A DNA stretch of 64,000 nucleotides from assembly GCF_007625205.1 (NCBI RefSeq), contig NZ_VMNI01000008.1, positions 124,001-188,000 on the forward strand, given 5' to 3'. Position 1 is the first letter of the stretch, and each line of letters begins with the position of its first letter. The position numbers were made by a program, and so were the translations under genes. The notes under the pieces are model-generated. The model made no database searches. It worked only from the letters and a program-made list of their open reading frames with translations, and was not told where the DNA came from. The stretch comes from Denitromonas ohlonensis (GTDB lineage Bacteria; Pseudomonadota; Gammaproteobacteria; Burkholderiales; Rhodocyclaceae). Below are positions 1-8,601 of this stretch, one piece after another.

Positions 1-827
1 AGTAGCGCAAAGACAATCTGAAGCGCCCCAATCGGCCCTTTTTTGTCTGCCAGTTTGCCACCCCAGATGTTGCCAAACGCGACCGACACCCCATATACCA
101 GCATGACCAGGCTGACACTGCCAGCAGAGAAACCAGAGACTTCTTGCAGAATCGGCGCGAGGTAGGTGAAGGCGATGAACGAGCCTCCGTAGCCTAAGGC
201 AGTCATCGCGTACACCAGCAGCAGGCGCGGCTTTTTCAACACCGCGAACTGTGCCATCAGCGACGCCGGCGTGCTTTGTGCCAGGTTGTTTGGCACCAGA
301 ATCCAGCTGCCGACAAACGCAATCGCGCCCAGCAGTGAGACAGCCAGAAAAGTCGATTGCCAGCCAAATGCCTGGCCGATGAAGGTACCCAGCGGCACGC
401 CGGTGACCAGAGCAACGGTCAGCCCGGTGAACATCAGCGCAATGGCACTAGCGGCCTTTTCCTTGGGCACCAGACTGGTGGCGATGGTGGATCCAATGGA
501 GAAGAATACGCCGTGTGCCAACCCGGTGAGCACACGCGCTGCCATGAGCGCCTCATAGCCTGGTGCCATCCAGGCAACCAGATTGCCAAAAGTGAACAAA
601 GCCATCAAACCCAACAACAGTTTTTTGCGTGGCACACGTCCTGTCAGCGCGGTCAATACCGGCGCGCCTATGGCCACCCCCAGGGCATACAGACTGACCA
701 GAAGCCCAGCCGAAGGGACAGAGACATTCAGACTGGCGGCAATCGTCGGGATCAGTCCAACAATCACGAACTCAGTCGTTCCGATAGCGAAGGCGCTGAG
801 TGTCAGCGCCCAAAGTGCGAGAGGCAT
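1..827 (-). CDS. MFS transporter, DHA1 (AraJ/YdhP-like) drug or sugar efflux permease, 3' end off the window
   Basis: Inner-membrane proton-driven exporter of the major facilitator superfamily; the substrate cannot be told from sequence. The ATG is at 827 and 275 codons are visible before the left edge cuts the gene. The N-terminus reads MPLALWALTLSAFAIGTTEF, the family's first helix with the GTTEF signature of AraJ/YdhP-type DHA1 carriers. A motif-A-like GRVPRKK loop follows helix 2, and about nine hydrophobic segments are visible. It is divergent from a LysR regulator at 929, and two TTGA-N7-TCAA operators lie between them, so control by that regulator is likely. Base composition looks less GC-rich than the genes to the right, which may indicate a different origin. 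Confidence 0.88.
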   Translation of the reverse strand, partial: MPLALWALTLSAFAIGTTEFVIVGLIPTIAASLNVSVPSAGLLVSLYALGVAIGAPVLTALTGRVPRKKLLLGLMALFTFGNLVAWMAPGYEALMAARVLTGLAHGVFFSIGSTIATSLVPKEKAASAIALMFTGLTVALVTGVPLGTFIGQAFGWQSTFLAVSLLGAIAFVGSWILVPNNLAQSTPASLMAQFAVLKKPRLLLVYAMTALGYGGSFIAFTYLAPILQEVSGFSAGSVSLVMLVYGVSVAFGNIWGGKLADKKGPIGALQIVFAL

Positions 828-863
828 GGTTTTGTCCTTGATGGGTAAACGATGCGTCGCAGT

Positions 864-878
864 TTGAACTTGGCTCAA
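864..878. promoter_or_regulatory. LysR-type operator 1 (TTGA-N7-TCAA)
   Basis: The 15-base interrupted palindrome TTGAACTTGGCTCAA contains the T-N11-A core of LysR-family binding sites. It lies between the divergent MFS and LysR genes and has the same architecture as the site at 912-926, with centres 48 bases apart. Assignment to the adjacent regulator is inferred. Confidence 0.55.
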
Positions 879-911
879 GCAAAGAAAAATCGCTTCAGCT
901 ACATTACACTT

Positions 912-926
912 TTGACTCGGAGTCAA
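912..926. promoter_or_regulatory. LysR-type operator 2 (TTGACT-CGG-AGTCAA)
   Basis: Perfect 6+3+6 palindrome TTGACTCGGAGTCAA, also fitting T-N11-A. It ends three bases before the LysR ATG at 929 and covers the GGAG ribosome-binding site, so binding here would suit negative autoregulation. Confidence 0.55.
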
Positions 927-928
927 CA

Positions 929-1819
929 ATGCTTAGCTTGGAGGCCCTTATTGGTCTTGTTTCGATCATAGATTCGGGTTCATTTTCGGCCGCTGCCGAG
1001 CGCCTTGGACAGAGTCCATCGGGGGTCAGTCGAACCATTTCACGGCTGGAAGCGCAACTCGGCATGACGCTGATCAAGCGAACCACACGACGACTGAGCC
1101 TGACAGAAGAAGGTGAGTGGTTGTTGGCACGCGCCAGAAAAATTCTTGCTGAGCTACAGAACACGGAAGATCAACTGGCCGCCCGCCTGTCCCAACCATC
1201 AGGCTTGGTTCGCCTGAATGCGGCCACGCCCGTTTTGGACCACTTGATCGCCCCCCTGACGGCGGATTTTCTGGATGCCTACCCCATGGTGCGACTCGAG
1301 TTGATCAGCGGGGAAACTGTGGTCGATCTAATTGATGAGCGAGCCGATCTGGCTATTCGCATCGGCCCATTGGCCGACTCCACCCTGAATGCCAGACAGC
1401 TGGGCTCCAGCCGCCTCCGCGTTTTAGCGTCCCCGGCATATCTGGCCCGTCATGGAACACCAGCGAATACCAGCGAGCTTTTGCGGCATCGGATACTTGG
1501 TTTCACGGCGCCCATATCGCTCAATATATGGCCTTTCCCCCAACAAACGGGTGATGGATTGCCCGTGCTTCCTGTGATTGCCGCCTCCAGCGGAGAGACC
1601 CTTCGACACTTGGCTTTAACTGGGGCCGGCGTGGTTTGCCTCGCCGACTTCCTGACCCGTCAGGATGTGCTGAGTGGCAATCTAGTTCCCGTCCTGGAAT
1701 CTGAAACACTCCCTTGGGCGCAGCCAGTGTGGGCGGTGTTTTACAAACAGGAGGCCTTGGCAACCCGTGTTTCTGCTTTGGTCAATTTTCTGGCCGAGCG
1801 GCTAAGTGAGCAGCTTTAG
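929..1819 (+). CDS. LysR family transcriptional regulator
   Basis: A 296-residue cytoplasmic DNA-binding regulator, the usual LTTR length. Residues about 1-60 are the winged helix-turn-helix, with FSAAAERLGQSPSGVSRTIS as the recognition region followed by LEAQLGMTLIKRTTRRLSLT. The rest is the two-lobed periplasmic-binding-protein-like effector domain. The ATG at 929 has GGAG nearby and gives a typical LTTR start. Divergent orientation to the MFS exporter at 1-827 and the paired T-N11-A palindromes suggest that it controls the exporter and itself. The inducer is unknown. Confidence 0.93.
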   Translation: MLSLEALIGLVSIIDSGSFSAAAERLGQSPSGVSRTISRLEAQLGMTLIKRTTRRLSLTEEGEWLLARARKILAELQNTEDQLAARLSQPSGLVRLNAATPVLDHLIAPLTADFLDAYPMVRLELISGETVVDLIDERADLAIRIGPLADSTLNARQLGSSRLRVLASPAYLARHGTPANTSELLRHRILGFTAPISLNIWPFPQQTGDGLPVLPVIAASSGETLRHLALTGAGVVCLADFLTRQDVLSGNLVPVLESETLPWAQPVWAVFYKQEALATRVSALVNFLAERLSEQL

Positions 1820-2141
1820 TGCAGGGCCGCCGGTAGAGACTCGAATAGGAACGGCTGCAATCGGTGATTGCTCTGCTGAAGAGCACCATCCTCGAAGTCA
1901 CGAGTCGTTTTTGTCGGCTGTGTAGAAACGGGGTCCTGCTAGCGCTCATGCATGGCTGACCACTCCGACAATCGCCAGCCAAAGAATCGCTATCGACTCG
2001 CGACCTCCGTGCCTCGACTGACGTGACGCACGTCTTCGGACTATTTCGCCTTTCACGTCGCACGCGTTTGAGATCCTGGCCGGCAATGTTGAGATGGCGC
2101 GGACCGCACCCGCCGGACTCTCACCGACGGTGGCTTCCGCC
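1820..2141. other. Intergenic region between convergent lysR and rep, no gene seen
   Basis: About 320 bases with stop codons in all useful frames and no ribosome-binding site before a plausible start. No tRNA, terminator hairpin with a T run, or transposase remnant could be recognised. It marks the change from the less GC-rich MFS/LysR pair to the GC-rich genes that follow. Confidence 0.5.
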
Positions 2142-4124
2142 CTAGGACTTGCTCCCCAGCAGGGCCCGCAGATTCGCCAGCCGTTCCCGCCCCTCATCCT
2201 GGCTCACTGGCGCGTCGTTTTTTTTCGCCACGGCGACGCCCTCGCCCATCTCGCCAATGAAGCGCGAGGCTTCGCAGACGCGCACATCGGGCCCGGCCTT
2301 GCGGCGTTCGCACCAGGTGACCGTGAGCGAGCGCTGGGCGCGGGTGATGCCGACGTACATCAGCCGTCGTTCTTCGGCGAGGTTGCCTTCGTCCAGCGCC
2401 GATTGGTGCGGCAGCAGGCCTTCTTCCACCCCAATCAGGAAGACGTGCTTGAACTCCAGGCCTTTCGAGGCATGCAGTGTCGCCAGTTGCACGCCGTCGA
2501 ATTCCTCGTCGTTCTTGTCGAGCATGGAGATGAGGGCGATGGTCTGGGTGAGTTCGAGCAGACTCTTGCCGTCTTTCTCGCCCTTGCTGCCCAGCCATTC
2601 GACGAAGTCGCGCACGTTGCTCCACTTGGTTTCCGCCTCGCGGGTATCGAAACTGCCAAGCAGCCAGCCTTCGTAGTTGATTTCGTGCAGCAGGGCTTCG
2701 AGCACCTGCGCGGCGCTTTCGCGCTCGGCGCGGTGGGCCAGTTTGTTGATGAATTGGCCGAACTCCTGCACCGATTCGAGCTGGCGGGCGTTGAGATGGT
2801 GGGCCGCGCCCTCTTCAAAGGCCGCTTCAAACAGGCTCACATGGCGCTGGCCGGCGTAGCGGCCGAGGGCTTCGATGGTGCCGGCACCCACGCCACGGCG
2901 CGGGGTGGTGATGGCGCGGATGAAGGCCAGGTCGTCGTCGCCATTGACCATCAGCCGCAGGTAGCTGATCAGGTCGCGGATCTCAGCCTTGTCGAAGAAG
3001 GACTGGCCGCCAGAGATCACATACGGAATCTTGTTGTTGCGCAGCTGCTTTTCGAACAGGCGCGCCTGGTGGTTGCCGCGATAGAGAATGGCGTAGTCGG
3101 AAAACTTGGTCTTGAATTCGAAGCGGTGCGCCTGGATACGCATAGCCACCAGTTGCGCCTCGGCTTCCGGATCGCGCGAGGCCACCACGCGGATCGGCTC
3201 GCCGGGGCCGTGTTCGGACCACAGCTTTTTCTCGAACAGCTTTTCGTTATTGGCGATCAGCGTGTTGGCCGCGCCGAGGATGCGCGCGCTGGAGCGATAG
3301 TTTTGCTCCAGCTTGATGACCTTGAGGCGCGGGTAGTCGGTCTGCAGCAGATTCAGGTTTTCGACGTCGGCACCGCGCCAGGCGTAGATGGCCTGGTCGT
3401 CGTCGCCCACCGCGGTAAACGCGCCGCGCACGCCGGAGAGCTGGCGCAGCAAGCGGTATTGCGCGCGGTTGGTGTCCTGGTACTCGTCGATCAGCAGGTA
3501 GCGCAGGCGGTTCTGCCAGCGCTCGCGCACTTCGTCGTTTTCTTCGAGCAGCCGGACGGGCAGGCCGATGAGGTCGTCGAAATCGACCGCCTGGTAGGCG
3601 CGCAGGGTGCGCTCGTACTCGCCGTACACCTTCGCGGCGGCCGCCGACACATCATCATTGGCCAGCTTGACCGCCTCTTCGGGCGGGATCATGGCGTTCT
3701 TCCAGCCGGAAATGACCCATTGCAGCGAGCGCGCGTAGGCGCGGTCAGCGTCGGCCACGATGTCGGCGATGATCTGGTTGGCGTCGGCCGCATCGAGAAT
3801 CGAAAACTGCGGTTTGAGCCCGCAATGCTTGGCCTCTTGCCGCACCATGCGCACACCCAGCGCATGGAAGGTGCACACCGTCAGCCCCTTCGCCTTGCCG
3901 CCGCCGAGCAGGCCGCCGACGCGCTCCTGCATTTCCTTGGCGGCCTTATTGGTGAAGGTGATGGCGGCGATGTTGCTGGGGCTGAAGTCGCAGGTCTCGA
4001 CCAGGTGGGCGATCTTCTGCGTGATCACTCGCGTCTTGCCGCTGCCGGCGCCGGCGAGCACCAGGCAGGGGCCGTCGAGATAGCGGATCGCTTCGCGCTG
4101 GGGGGCGTTGAGGTGTGCGGACAT
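2142..4124 (-). CDS. rep: ATP-dependent DNA helicase Rep (UvrD/PcrA superfamily 1A)
   Basis: A 660-residue 3'-5' helicase that helps restart and clear replication forks; E. coli Rep is 673. The N-terminus MSAHLNAPQREAIRYL is the Q-motif region and is followed by Walker A (AGAGSGKT). Motif Ia is ITFTNKAAKEM, motif II LIDEYQDTN, motif III GDDDQAIYAWRGA, motif IV QNYRSSARIL, and motifs V/VI are ATLHASKGLEF and EERRLMYVGITRAQ. The upstream in-frame ATG at 4175 would add 17 residues unlike the family, so 4124 is preferred. It is divergent from the Yip1-family gene at 4316. Confidence 0.95.
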   Translation of the reverse strand: MSAHLNAPQREAIRYLDGPCLVLAGAGSGKTRVITQKIAHLVETCDFSPSNIAAITFTNKAAKEMQERVGGLLGGGKAKGLTVCTFHALGVRMVRQEAKHCGLKPQFSILDAADANQIIADIVADADRAYARSLQWVISGWKNAMIPPEEAVKLANDDVSAAAAKVYGEYERTLRAYQAVDFDDLIGLPVRLLEENDEVRERWQNRLRYLLIDEYQDTNRAQYRLLRQLSGVRGAFTAVGDDDQAIYAWRGADVENLNLLQTDYPRLKVIKLEQNYRSSARILGAANTLIANNEKLFEKKLWSEHGPGEPIRVVASRDPEAEAQLVAMRIQAHRFEFKTKFSDYAILYRGNHQARLFEKQLRNNKIPYVISGGQSFFDKAEIRDLISYLRLMVNGDDDLAFIRAITTPRRGVGAGTIEALGRYAGQRHVSLFEAAFEEGAAHHLNARQLESVQEFGQFINKLAHRAERESAAQVLEALLHEINYEGWLLGSFDTREAETKWSNVRDFVEWLGSKGEKDGKSLLELTQTIALISMLDKNDEEFDGVQLATLHASKGLEFKHVFLIGVEEGLLPHQSALDEGNLAEERRLMYVGITRAQRSLTVTWCERRKAGPDVRVCEASRFIGEMGEGVAVAKKNDAPVSQDEGRERLANLRALLGSKS

Positions 4125-4315
4125 GGGACCTGAGAATGAAAAACGGCGCCGCCCGGACGGGGCGGCGCGAGGCACATTTTACGCCGGGACGGCGCGCCGC
4201 GCCTGCCCGGCCGACCAGGGGACGGACGCGAACCTCTGCGCGCGCCATCGGTCTCACTAGTGTCATGCACCCGGCGCCGGCGACGGGTCGGCGCCACCTT
4301 TCAAGGAGGACGACC

Positions 4316-4912
4316 ATGACACTCACCGATCTTCCCCGCATGCTGGTCTCGGAGACCGACGGCTGGCGCGATGTCGAACGCATGCATCCGGGCGTCAACA
4401 AGATGCTGCTGGCGGTGGTCATGCCACTATCGCTGTTGCCACCGCTGATGTACGCCTACGCCAACATGGCCCACCCCGGCCAGGTCTTTCCGCTGCTCGA
4501 ACCGCCCTTGGGCATCACCGAAGCGCTGATCGTCGGCGGCGTGTTCTTTGTCGTCGAAGTGGCCATGGTGTTCATGATGGCCGACCTGATCCGGCAGATC
4601 ACTCAGGCTCGAACGGACCGCCCCGGCTTCGACCAGAGCTTCTCGCTGGCGGCGATCGCACCAGTCCCGCTGTGGCTCGCGTCGCTGGCGTTACTGGTGC
4701 CGAGCCTTTGGTTCAACCTGGCGGTTGGCGCATTGGCCTGGGTGGGCACGGTGGCGCTCATTCGCCACGGCGTCGGCCCCTTGCTTCATGTGAGCGACAG
4801 TCACTTGGCGCATGGCGTGGCCAACCGCATCACGCTGGTCGGCGTCGCCGCCTGGATTGGCCTGGTGATGATGATGGCCCTGATCGTCAGCGCCATCCTG
4901 GGTTGGCGCTGA
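4316..4912 (+). CDS. Yip1/DUF1282 family integral membrane protein
   Basis: A 198-residue predicted inner-membrane protein with about five hydrophobic segments (residues about 30-48, 67-90, 115-137, 140-150 and 175-195). A strong AAGGAGG six to seven bases upstream fixes the ATG at 4316 over longer in-frame starts. The layout, with a short polar N-terminus (SETDGWRDVERMHPGVNKM) followed by a compact helical bundle, matches the bacterial Yip1 family, whose function is largely unknown. It stands alone between rep and the DUF4197 gene. Confidence 0.72.
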   Translation: MTLTDLPRMLVSETDGWRDVERMHPGVNKMLLAVVMPLSLLPPLMYAYANMAHPGQVFPLLEPPLGITEALIVGGVFFVVEVAMVFMMADLIRQITQARTDRPGFDQSFSLAAIAPVPLWLASLALLVPSLWFNLAVGALAWVGTVALIRHGVGPLLHVSDSHLAHGVANRITLVGVAAWIGLVMMMALIVSAILGWR

Positions 4913-4934
4913 CGCACGACGGCGCCTGCCGGAT

Positions 4935-5618
4935 CTAGCGACCGAGGGCGCCAAACACCCGCTTGGCCAGCGAGCCGGCGGCTTGCATGGGGTTCTGCCG
5001 AATCGCGCGCTCCTGCTCGGCGATGGTGAGGTAAAGCCCGTCGAGCGCCTTGGCGGTCACGTACTGCTCGACCGAGGCCTCATCGCCCTCGAGCAGGCCG
5101 GTGGCGCTCGCCTTGTCGGCCAGCTTGTTGTACTGCTTGGCCAGCGACAGACGGTTGGTCTGCTCGGTGACCACCGGCATGAAGCGGCCGGTGAGCGCCT
5201 CGCGGGTTTTCGATTCGAAATAACGGGTCACCGAATCCTCACCGCCGGTGAGAATGTTCTTGGCGTCTTCCACGCTCATCTGCTTGACCGCGTCGACCAG
5301 CAAGGTCTTGGCCTCGGGCACGGCGGCTTCTGCGGCCTGGTTCATGGCGGTTTCGAGCTTGTCCATGTCCTTGCCGCGTCCGAGCATGCTGAGAATCGGC
5401 TTGGCTTTTTCGAGCACACCGGGCAGCGGGATGCGGACTTTGGGGTTGTTCAAAAAGCCGCCGTTCTGGCCCAGCTGGCTGACCGCGGCGCGGGCGCCCT
5501 GGTCGAGCGCTTCACGCAGGCCCGAGGTGGCCTGGCTATTGGTGAGGCCGTCGAGGCCACCGGCCCAGGCCGGCAAGGCAATGGCCAGCACGGCCAGGGT
5601 TCGAATCAGTGTTCGCAT
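4935..5618 (-). CDS. DUF4197 family exported protein
   Basis: A 227-residue protein whose N-terminal signal peptide (MRTLIRTLAVLAIALPAWAG) has a likely cleavage after AWA. The mature part (GLDGLTNSQATSGLREALDQ onward) is the alpha-helical DUF4197 domain of proteobacterial periplasmic proteins, with the conserved KVRIPLPG segment. The function is unknown. The ATG at 5618 was chosen because it begins the signal peptide; longer in-frame starts give an arginine-rich extension with no family resemblance. It lies downstream of lipA on the same strand but is separated from it by a terminator. Confidence 0.85.
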   Translation of the reverse strand: MRTLIRTLAVLAIALPAWAGGLDGLTNSQATSGLREALDQGARAAVSQLGQNGGFLNNPKVRIPLPGVLEKAKPILSMLGRGKDMDKLETAMNQAAEAAVPEAKTLLVDAVKQMSVEDAKNILTGGEDSVTRYFESKTREALTGRFMPVVTEQTNRLSLAKQYNKLADKASATGLLEGDEASVEQYVTAKALDGLYLTIAEQERAIRQNPMQAAGSLAKRVFGALGR

Positions 5619-5763
5619 CGGAGATCTCCATGGATGCCATCCTTGAACGGCCACTGTAGCACCGGACGCCCCGCCCGGCGGGCATCGCTCACGCATGTTT
5701 TCAATTGGCGGCGTCATTGCGCGCGGCGATCGGAGCTGCCGTGCACGTGCCGCGAGACGACAG

Positions 5764-5790
5764 AAAAAATGCCCGCCGAAGCGAGCATTT
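5764..5790 (-). terminator. Rho-independent terminator after lipA
   Basis: On the minus strand AAATGCTCGC-TTCG-GCGGGCATTT forms a 10-pair stem (one T-G wobble) with a stable TTCG tetraloop and then a T-rich tail. It sits about 40 bases past the lipA stop. Confidence 0.8.
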
Positions 5791-5832
5791 GAGCCGGGAC
5801 GGGCCAGCGCGGCTGACCCGTCGGAGCGCAGA

Positions 5833-6780
5833 TCAGACGACGCCGGCGCCGTGGGCTTGCTGGTCGGCCCAGTAGGAGGAGCGCACCATCGGGCCGCAGG
5901 CGGCGTTCTTGAAGCCCATCTTGAGCGCTTCGGTTTCGAACATCTTGAAGGTGTCGGGGTGCACATAGCGCAAGACCGGCAGGTGGCCGCCGGAGGGCTG
6001 CAGATATTGACCGATGGTGAGCATCTCGACGTCGTGGGCGCGCAGGTCGCGCATGACTTCGAGGATCTCGTCGTCGGTCTCGCCCAAACCCACCATCAGG
6101 CCGGACTTGGTCGGCACCTCGGGGTGGCGCGCCTTGAACTGCTTGAGCAACTCGAGCGAGTAGGCGTAGTCGGAACCGGGGCGGGCCTGCTTGTAGAGGC
6201 GGGGCACGGTCTCGAGGTTGTGGTTCATGACGTCGGGCGGTGCCTGATCGAAGATTTCGAGGGCGATGTCCATGCGGCCACGGAAGTCGGGCACCAGCAC
6301 TTCGATGCTGGTTTTGGGCGAGGCTTCACGCACGGCGCGGATGCATTCGACAAAGTGCTGGGCACCGCCGTCGCGCAGGTCGTCGCGGTCGACCGAGGTG
6401 ACCACCACATAGTTGAGGCGCATGGCGGCCACGGTGCTGGCCAGGTCTTTGGGCTCGTCGGCGTTGAGTGGATCGGGGCGGCCATGGCCCACATCGCAGA
6501 AGGGGCAGCGACGGGTACAGATGTCACCCATGATCATGAAGGTGGCCGTGCCCTTGCCGAAGCATTCATGGATGTTCGGGCAGGAGGCTTCTTCGCACAC
6601 GGTGTGCAGCTTCTGGTCGCGCAGCGTGGCCTTGATCTCGTTGAAGCGCTCGACCTCTTCGCCGCTGCCGAGCTTGATGCGGATCCACTCGGGTTTGCGC
6701 AGGCGCTCGGCGGGCACGATCTTGATCGGGATGCGGGCCGTTTTCTCGGCGCCACGCTGTTTGCGGGAGGGGGTATCCAT
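5833..6780 (-). CDS. lipA: Lipoyl synthase (radical SAM)
   Basis: Inserts two sulfurs into protein-bound octanoyl groups to make lipoyl cofactors for the 2-oxoacid dehydrogenases and the glycine cleavage system. It is 315 residues from the chosen ATG at 6780, which has AAGGAA upstream; an ATG five codons earlier at 6795 is possible. The auxiliary cluster motif [12 protein letters not shown] (CX4CX5C) and the radical SAM motif CTRRCPFC (CX3CX2C) are both present, as is the C-terminal RSSY whose serine ligates the auxiliary cluster. It lies 30 bases downstream of lipB in the ybeD-lipB-lipA arrangement, so it is probably co-transcribed with them. Confidence 0.97.
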   Translation of the reverse strand: MDTPSRKQRGAEKTARIPIKIVPAERLRKPEWIRIKLGSGEEVERFNEIKATLRDQKLHTVCEEASCPNIHECFGKGTATFMIMGDICTRRCPFCDVGHGRPDPLNADEPKDLASTVAAMRLNYVVVTSVDRDDLRDGGAQHFVECIRAVREASPKTSIEVLVPDFRGRMDIALEIFDQAPPDVMNHNLETVPRLYKQARPGSDYAYSLELLKQFKARHPEVPTKSGLMVGLGETDDEILEVMRDLRAHDVEMLTIGQYLQPSGGHLPVLRYVHPDTFKMFETEALKMGFKNAACGPMVRSSYWADQQAHGAGVV

Positions 6781-6810
6781 GGGGGTTTCCTTCATTGATT
6801 CATCGCGCCT

Positions 6811-7461
6811 TCAATCGGACGCTGATTCCAACGCGCCTGCGCGCAGCGGCGGCAACAGGCGTTCTAAATGACCAATCAGACGATCGGCGACGACGGCTTG
6901 CTCGGTGTCGACGCCCAGATCGCGAAGCTGGGTGGTTTGCAGGCCACTATAGCCGCAGGGGTTGATCCAGGTAAATGGTGTCAAGTCCATATCGACATTG
7001 AGACTCAGGCCATGGTAGCTGCACCCGTTCTTGACGCGCAGACCCAGTGCGGCGACCTTGGCTCCGCCGATATACACCCCGGGCGCACCGTTCTGACGCT
7101 CGGCGGCGAGACCATCGTCGGCCAGGGTGTCGATCAGCGCCTGCTCCATCAGATGCACCATTTCGCGCACCTTGAGGCCACGCCGACGCAGGTCAATGAG
7201 CAGGTAGACCACGATCTGGCCGGGGCCGTGATAGGTGATCTGGCCGCCGCGATCGATGCGCACCATGGGGATATCGGTTTCGCACAGCAGATGCTCTGGC
7301 TTGCCGGCCATGCCTAGAGTGTAGACCGGTGGGTGCTCAAGCACCCACAACTCGTCAGGTGTGCTCGCGTCGCGCGCGTCGTTGAGCGCCTGCATCTGGC
7401 GCCAGGTGGGCTCGTAGGGGACGCGGCCAAGATCGCGCCGCACGCAACTGGCCACTGTCAT
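6811..7461 (-). CDS. lipB: Octanoyl-[ACP]:protein N-octanoyltransferase
   Basis: Moves octanoate from acyl carrier protein to the lipoyl domains and so supplies the LipA substrate. It is 216 residues. Family motifs include LEHPPVYTLG, DRGGQITYHGPGQIV, the catalytic lysine in GGAKVAALG, and the acyl-thioester cysteine in WINPCGYSGL. The ATG at 7461 follows the ybeD stop by four bases, indicating translational coupling; longer frames run into ybeD and are not credible. Confidence 0.96.
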   Translation of the reverse strand: MTVASCVRRDLGRVPYEPTWRQMQALNDARDASTPDELWVLEHPPVYTLGMAGKPEHLLCETDIPMVRIDRGGQITYHGPGQIVVYLLIDLRRRGLKVREMVHLMEQALIDTLADDGLAAERQNGAPGVYIGGAKVAALGLRVKNGCSYHGLSLNVDMDLTPFTWINPCGYSGLQTTQLRDLGVDTEQAVVADRLIGHLERLLPPLRAGALESASD

Positions 7462-7465
7462 GGCC

Positions 7466-7738
7466 TTACAACACCACCTTGACCATCGGGTGACCGGATA
7501 GCTCGCGGTAGAGCTCGTCGAGCTGCGGCTGCGACACCGCCCACACCGTGCAGGTGAGCGACAGATAGGTGCCCTTGCTGGACGGGCGCATCTCGATGGT
7601 GGCCGGGTCGAAGCTGGCGTCATGCTTAAGCACCACCTCGGCCACGGTCTGGGCGAAGGCGTCGACCTTCACGCCCATGATCTTGAGCGGGAAGGCGCAG
7701 GGGAAGTCGATCAGCGAGGTTTTGGGCTCATCCGCCAC
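7466..7738 (-). CDS. ybeD: DUF493 family protein YbeD
   Basis: A 90-residue protein of the YbeD/DUF493 family, a small ferredoxin-like alpha/beta fold. It is conserved next to lipB in many proteobacteria and has no settled function; a regulatory role in lipoate metabolism has been suggested from this linkage. The N-terminus TSLIDFPCAFPLKIMGVK is characteristic. Its start overlaps the end of the upstream transaminase gene by 11 bases, and lipB follows after four bases, so the three are probably one transcript. Confidence 0.92.
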   Translation of the reverse strand: MADEPKTSLIDFPCAFPLKIMGVKVDAFAQTVAEVVLKHDASFDPATIEMRPSSKGTYLSLTCTVWAVSQPQLDELYRELSGHPMVKVVL

Positions 7739-8588
7739 GGCGCATCACCTGGTTCTTGTAGTCCTGATACCACTCGATCATCTGCTCGGCCATCGGGCCG
7801 GGCTTGCCCTTGCCGACGGCGCGATCATCCAGACGGGTGATGGGCAGCACTTCCTTGGTCGAAGAGGTCATCCACAGCTCGTCGGCCGAGCGGACCTCTT
7901 CTTCGAGCACTTCGCGCACCTGACAAGGCATGCCGCGGTCGCGGGCCAGTTCCAGCACCACATCGTAAGTGATGCCGGGCAGCATCAGATGGCTCTTGGG
8001 CGGCACATGCAAGACGCCGTCGTGCACCACAAAAATGCTCGAGGCCGCGCCTTCGGTCAGGAAACCGTCGCGGAACAATACGGTTTCCATGCAGCCTTTT
8101 TCGGCCGCCAGTTGCTTGAGCATGCAGTTGGCCAGCAGCGAGACGGTCTTGAGATCGCACCGCAGCCAGCGGAAATCGGCCGAGCTGACCGCGGCCACAC
8201 CAGCCGCACGCATCTCGTCCGAGGGCGTGACCAGCGCTTCGCTCATCAGAAACACGGTCGGTGTCACGTCCGCCGGATAGGCGTGCGTGCGCACCTCGGC
8301 CACGCCGCGCGTGACCTGAAGATAGATGGACTGATCCGGCCACGGATTGCGTTCGACGATGCCGCGCAGCGTCTGGCGCCATTCGTCACGGCTCATCGGG
8401 TTGGGCAGGCCCATGCTCGACAGGGTCTGCTCCAGACGGCGCAGGTGTTCGTCGAGGCGGAACAGCTTGCCGGAGTAAGCCGGCAGCACTTCATAGGCGC
8501 CGTCGCCAAAAAGAAAGCCGCGGTCCATCGGCGACACCCGCGCTTCGGACAGTTCCAGCCAATCGCCGTTGAGGTAGCACACGCTCAT
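7728..8588 (-). CDS. dat: D-amino acid aminotransferase (class IV PLP)
   Basis: A 286-residue fold-type IV PLP aminotransferase that interconverts D-alanine/2-oxoglutarate and pyruvate/D-glutamate, providing D-amino acids for peptidoglycan. Signatures are MDRGFLFGDGAYEVLP near the N-terminus, the PLP lysine in CDLKTVSLLANCMLK, and the EGAASSIFVV loop. The ATG at 8588 (MSVCYLNGDW) is preferred over an upstream start inside the intergenic stretch. It lies 13 bases from dacA, a D-Ala carboxypeptidase, which fits D-amino-acid turnover. Branched-chain aminotransferase or ADC lyase are related alternatives, but the motifs favour Dat. Confidence 0.88.
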   Translation of the reverse strand: MSVCYLNGDWLELSEARVSPMDRGFLFGDGAYEVLPAYSGKLFRLDEHLRRLEQTLSSMGLPNPMSRDEWRQTLRGIVERNPWPDQSIYLQVTRGVAEVRTHAYPADVTPTVFLMSEALVTPSDEMRAAGVAAVSSADFRWLRCDLKTVSLLANCMLKQLAAEKGCMETVLFRDGFLTEGAASSIFVVHDGVLHVPPKSHLMLPGITYDVVLELARDRGMPCQVREVLEEEVRSADELWMTSSTKEVLPITRLDDRAVGKGKPGPMAEQMIEWYQDYKNQVMRRGG

Positions 8589-8601
8589 GTCAGACTCCGT
8601 C

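Noticed and set aside
1820-2141. Possible tRNA or transposase remnant between lysR and rep
   Set aside because: No cloverleaf could be folded and no transposase motif read in any frame.
2094-4133. 679-codon open frame on the plus strand opposite rep
   Set aside because: It is antisense to all helicase motifs, His/Gly/Val-rich with low-complexity composition, and has no ribosome-binding site. High GC keeps such frames open.
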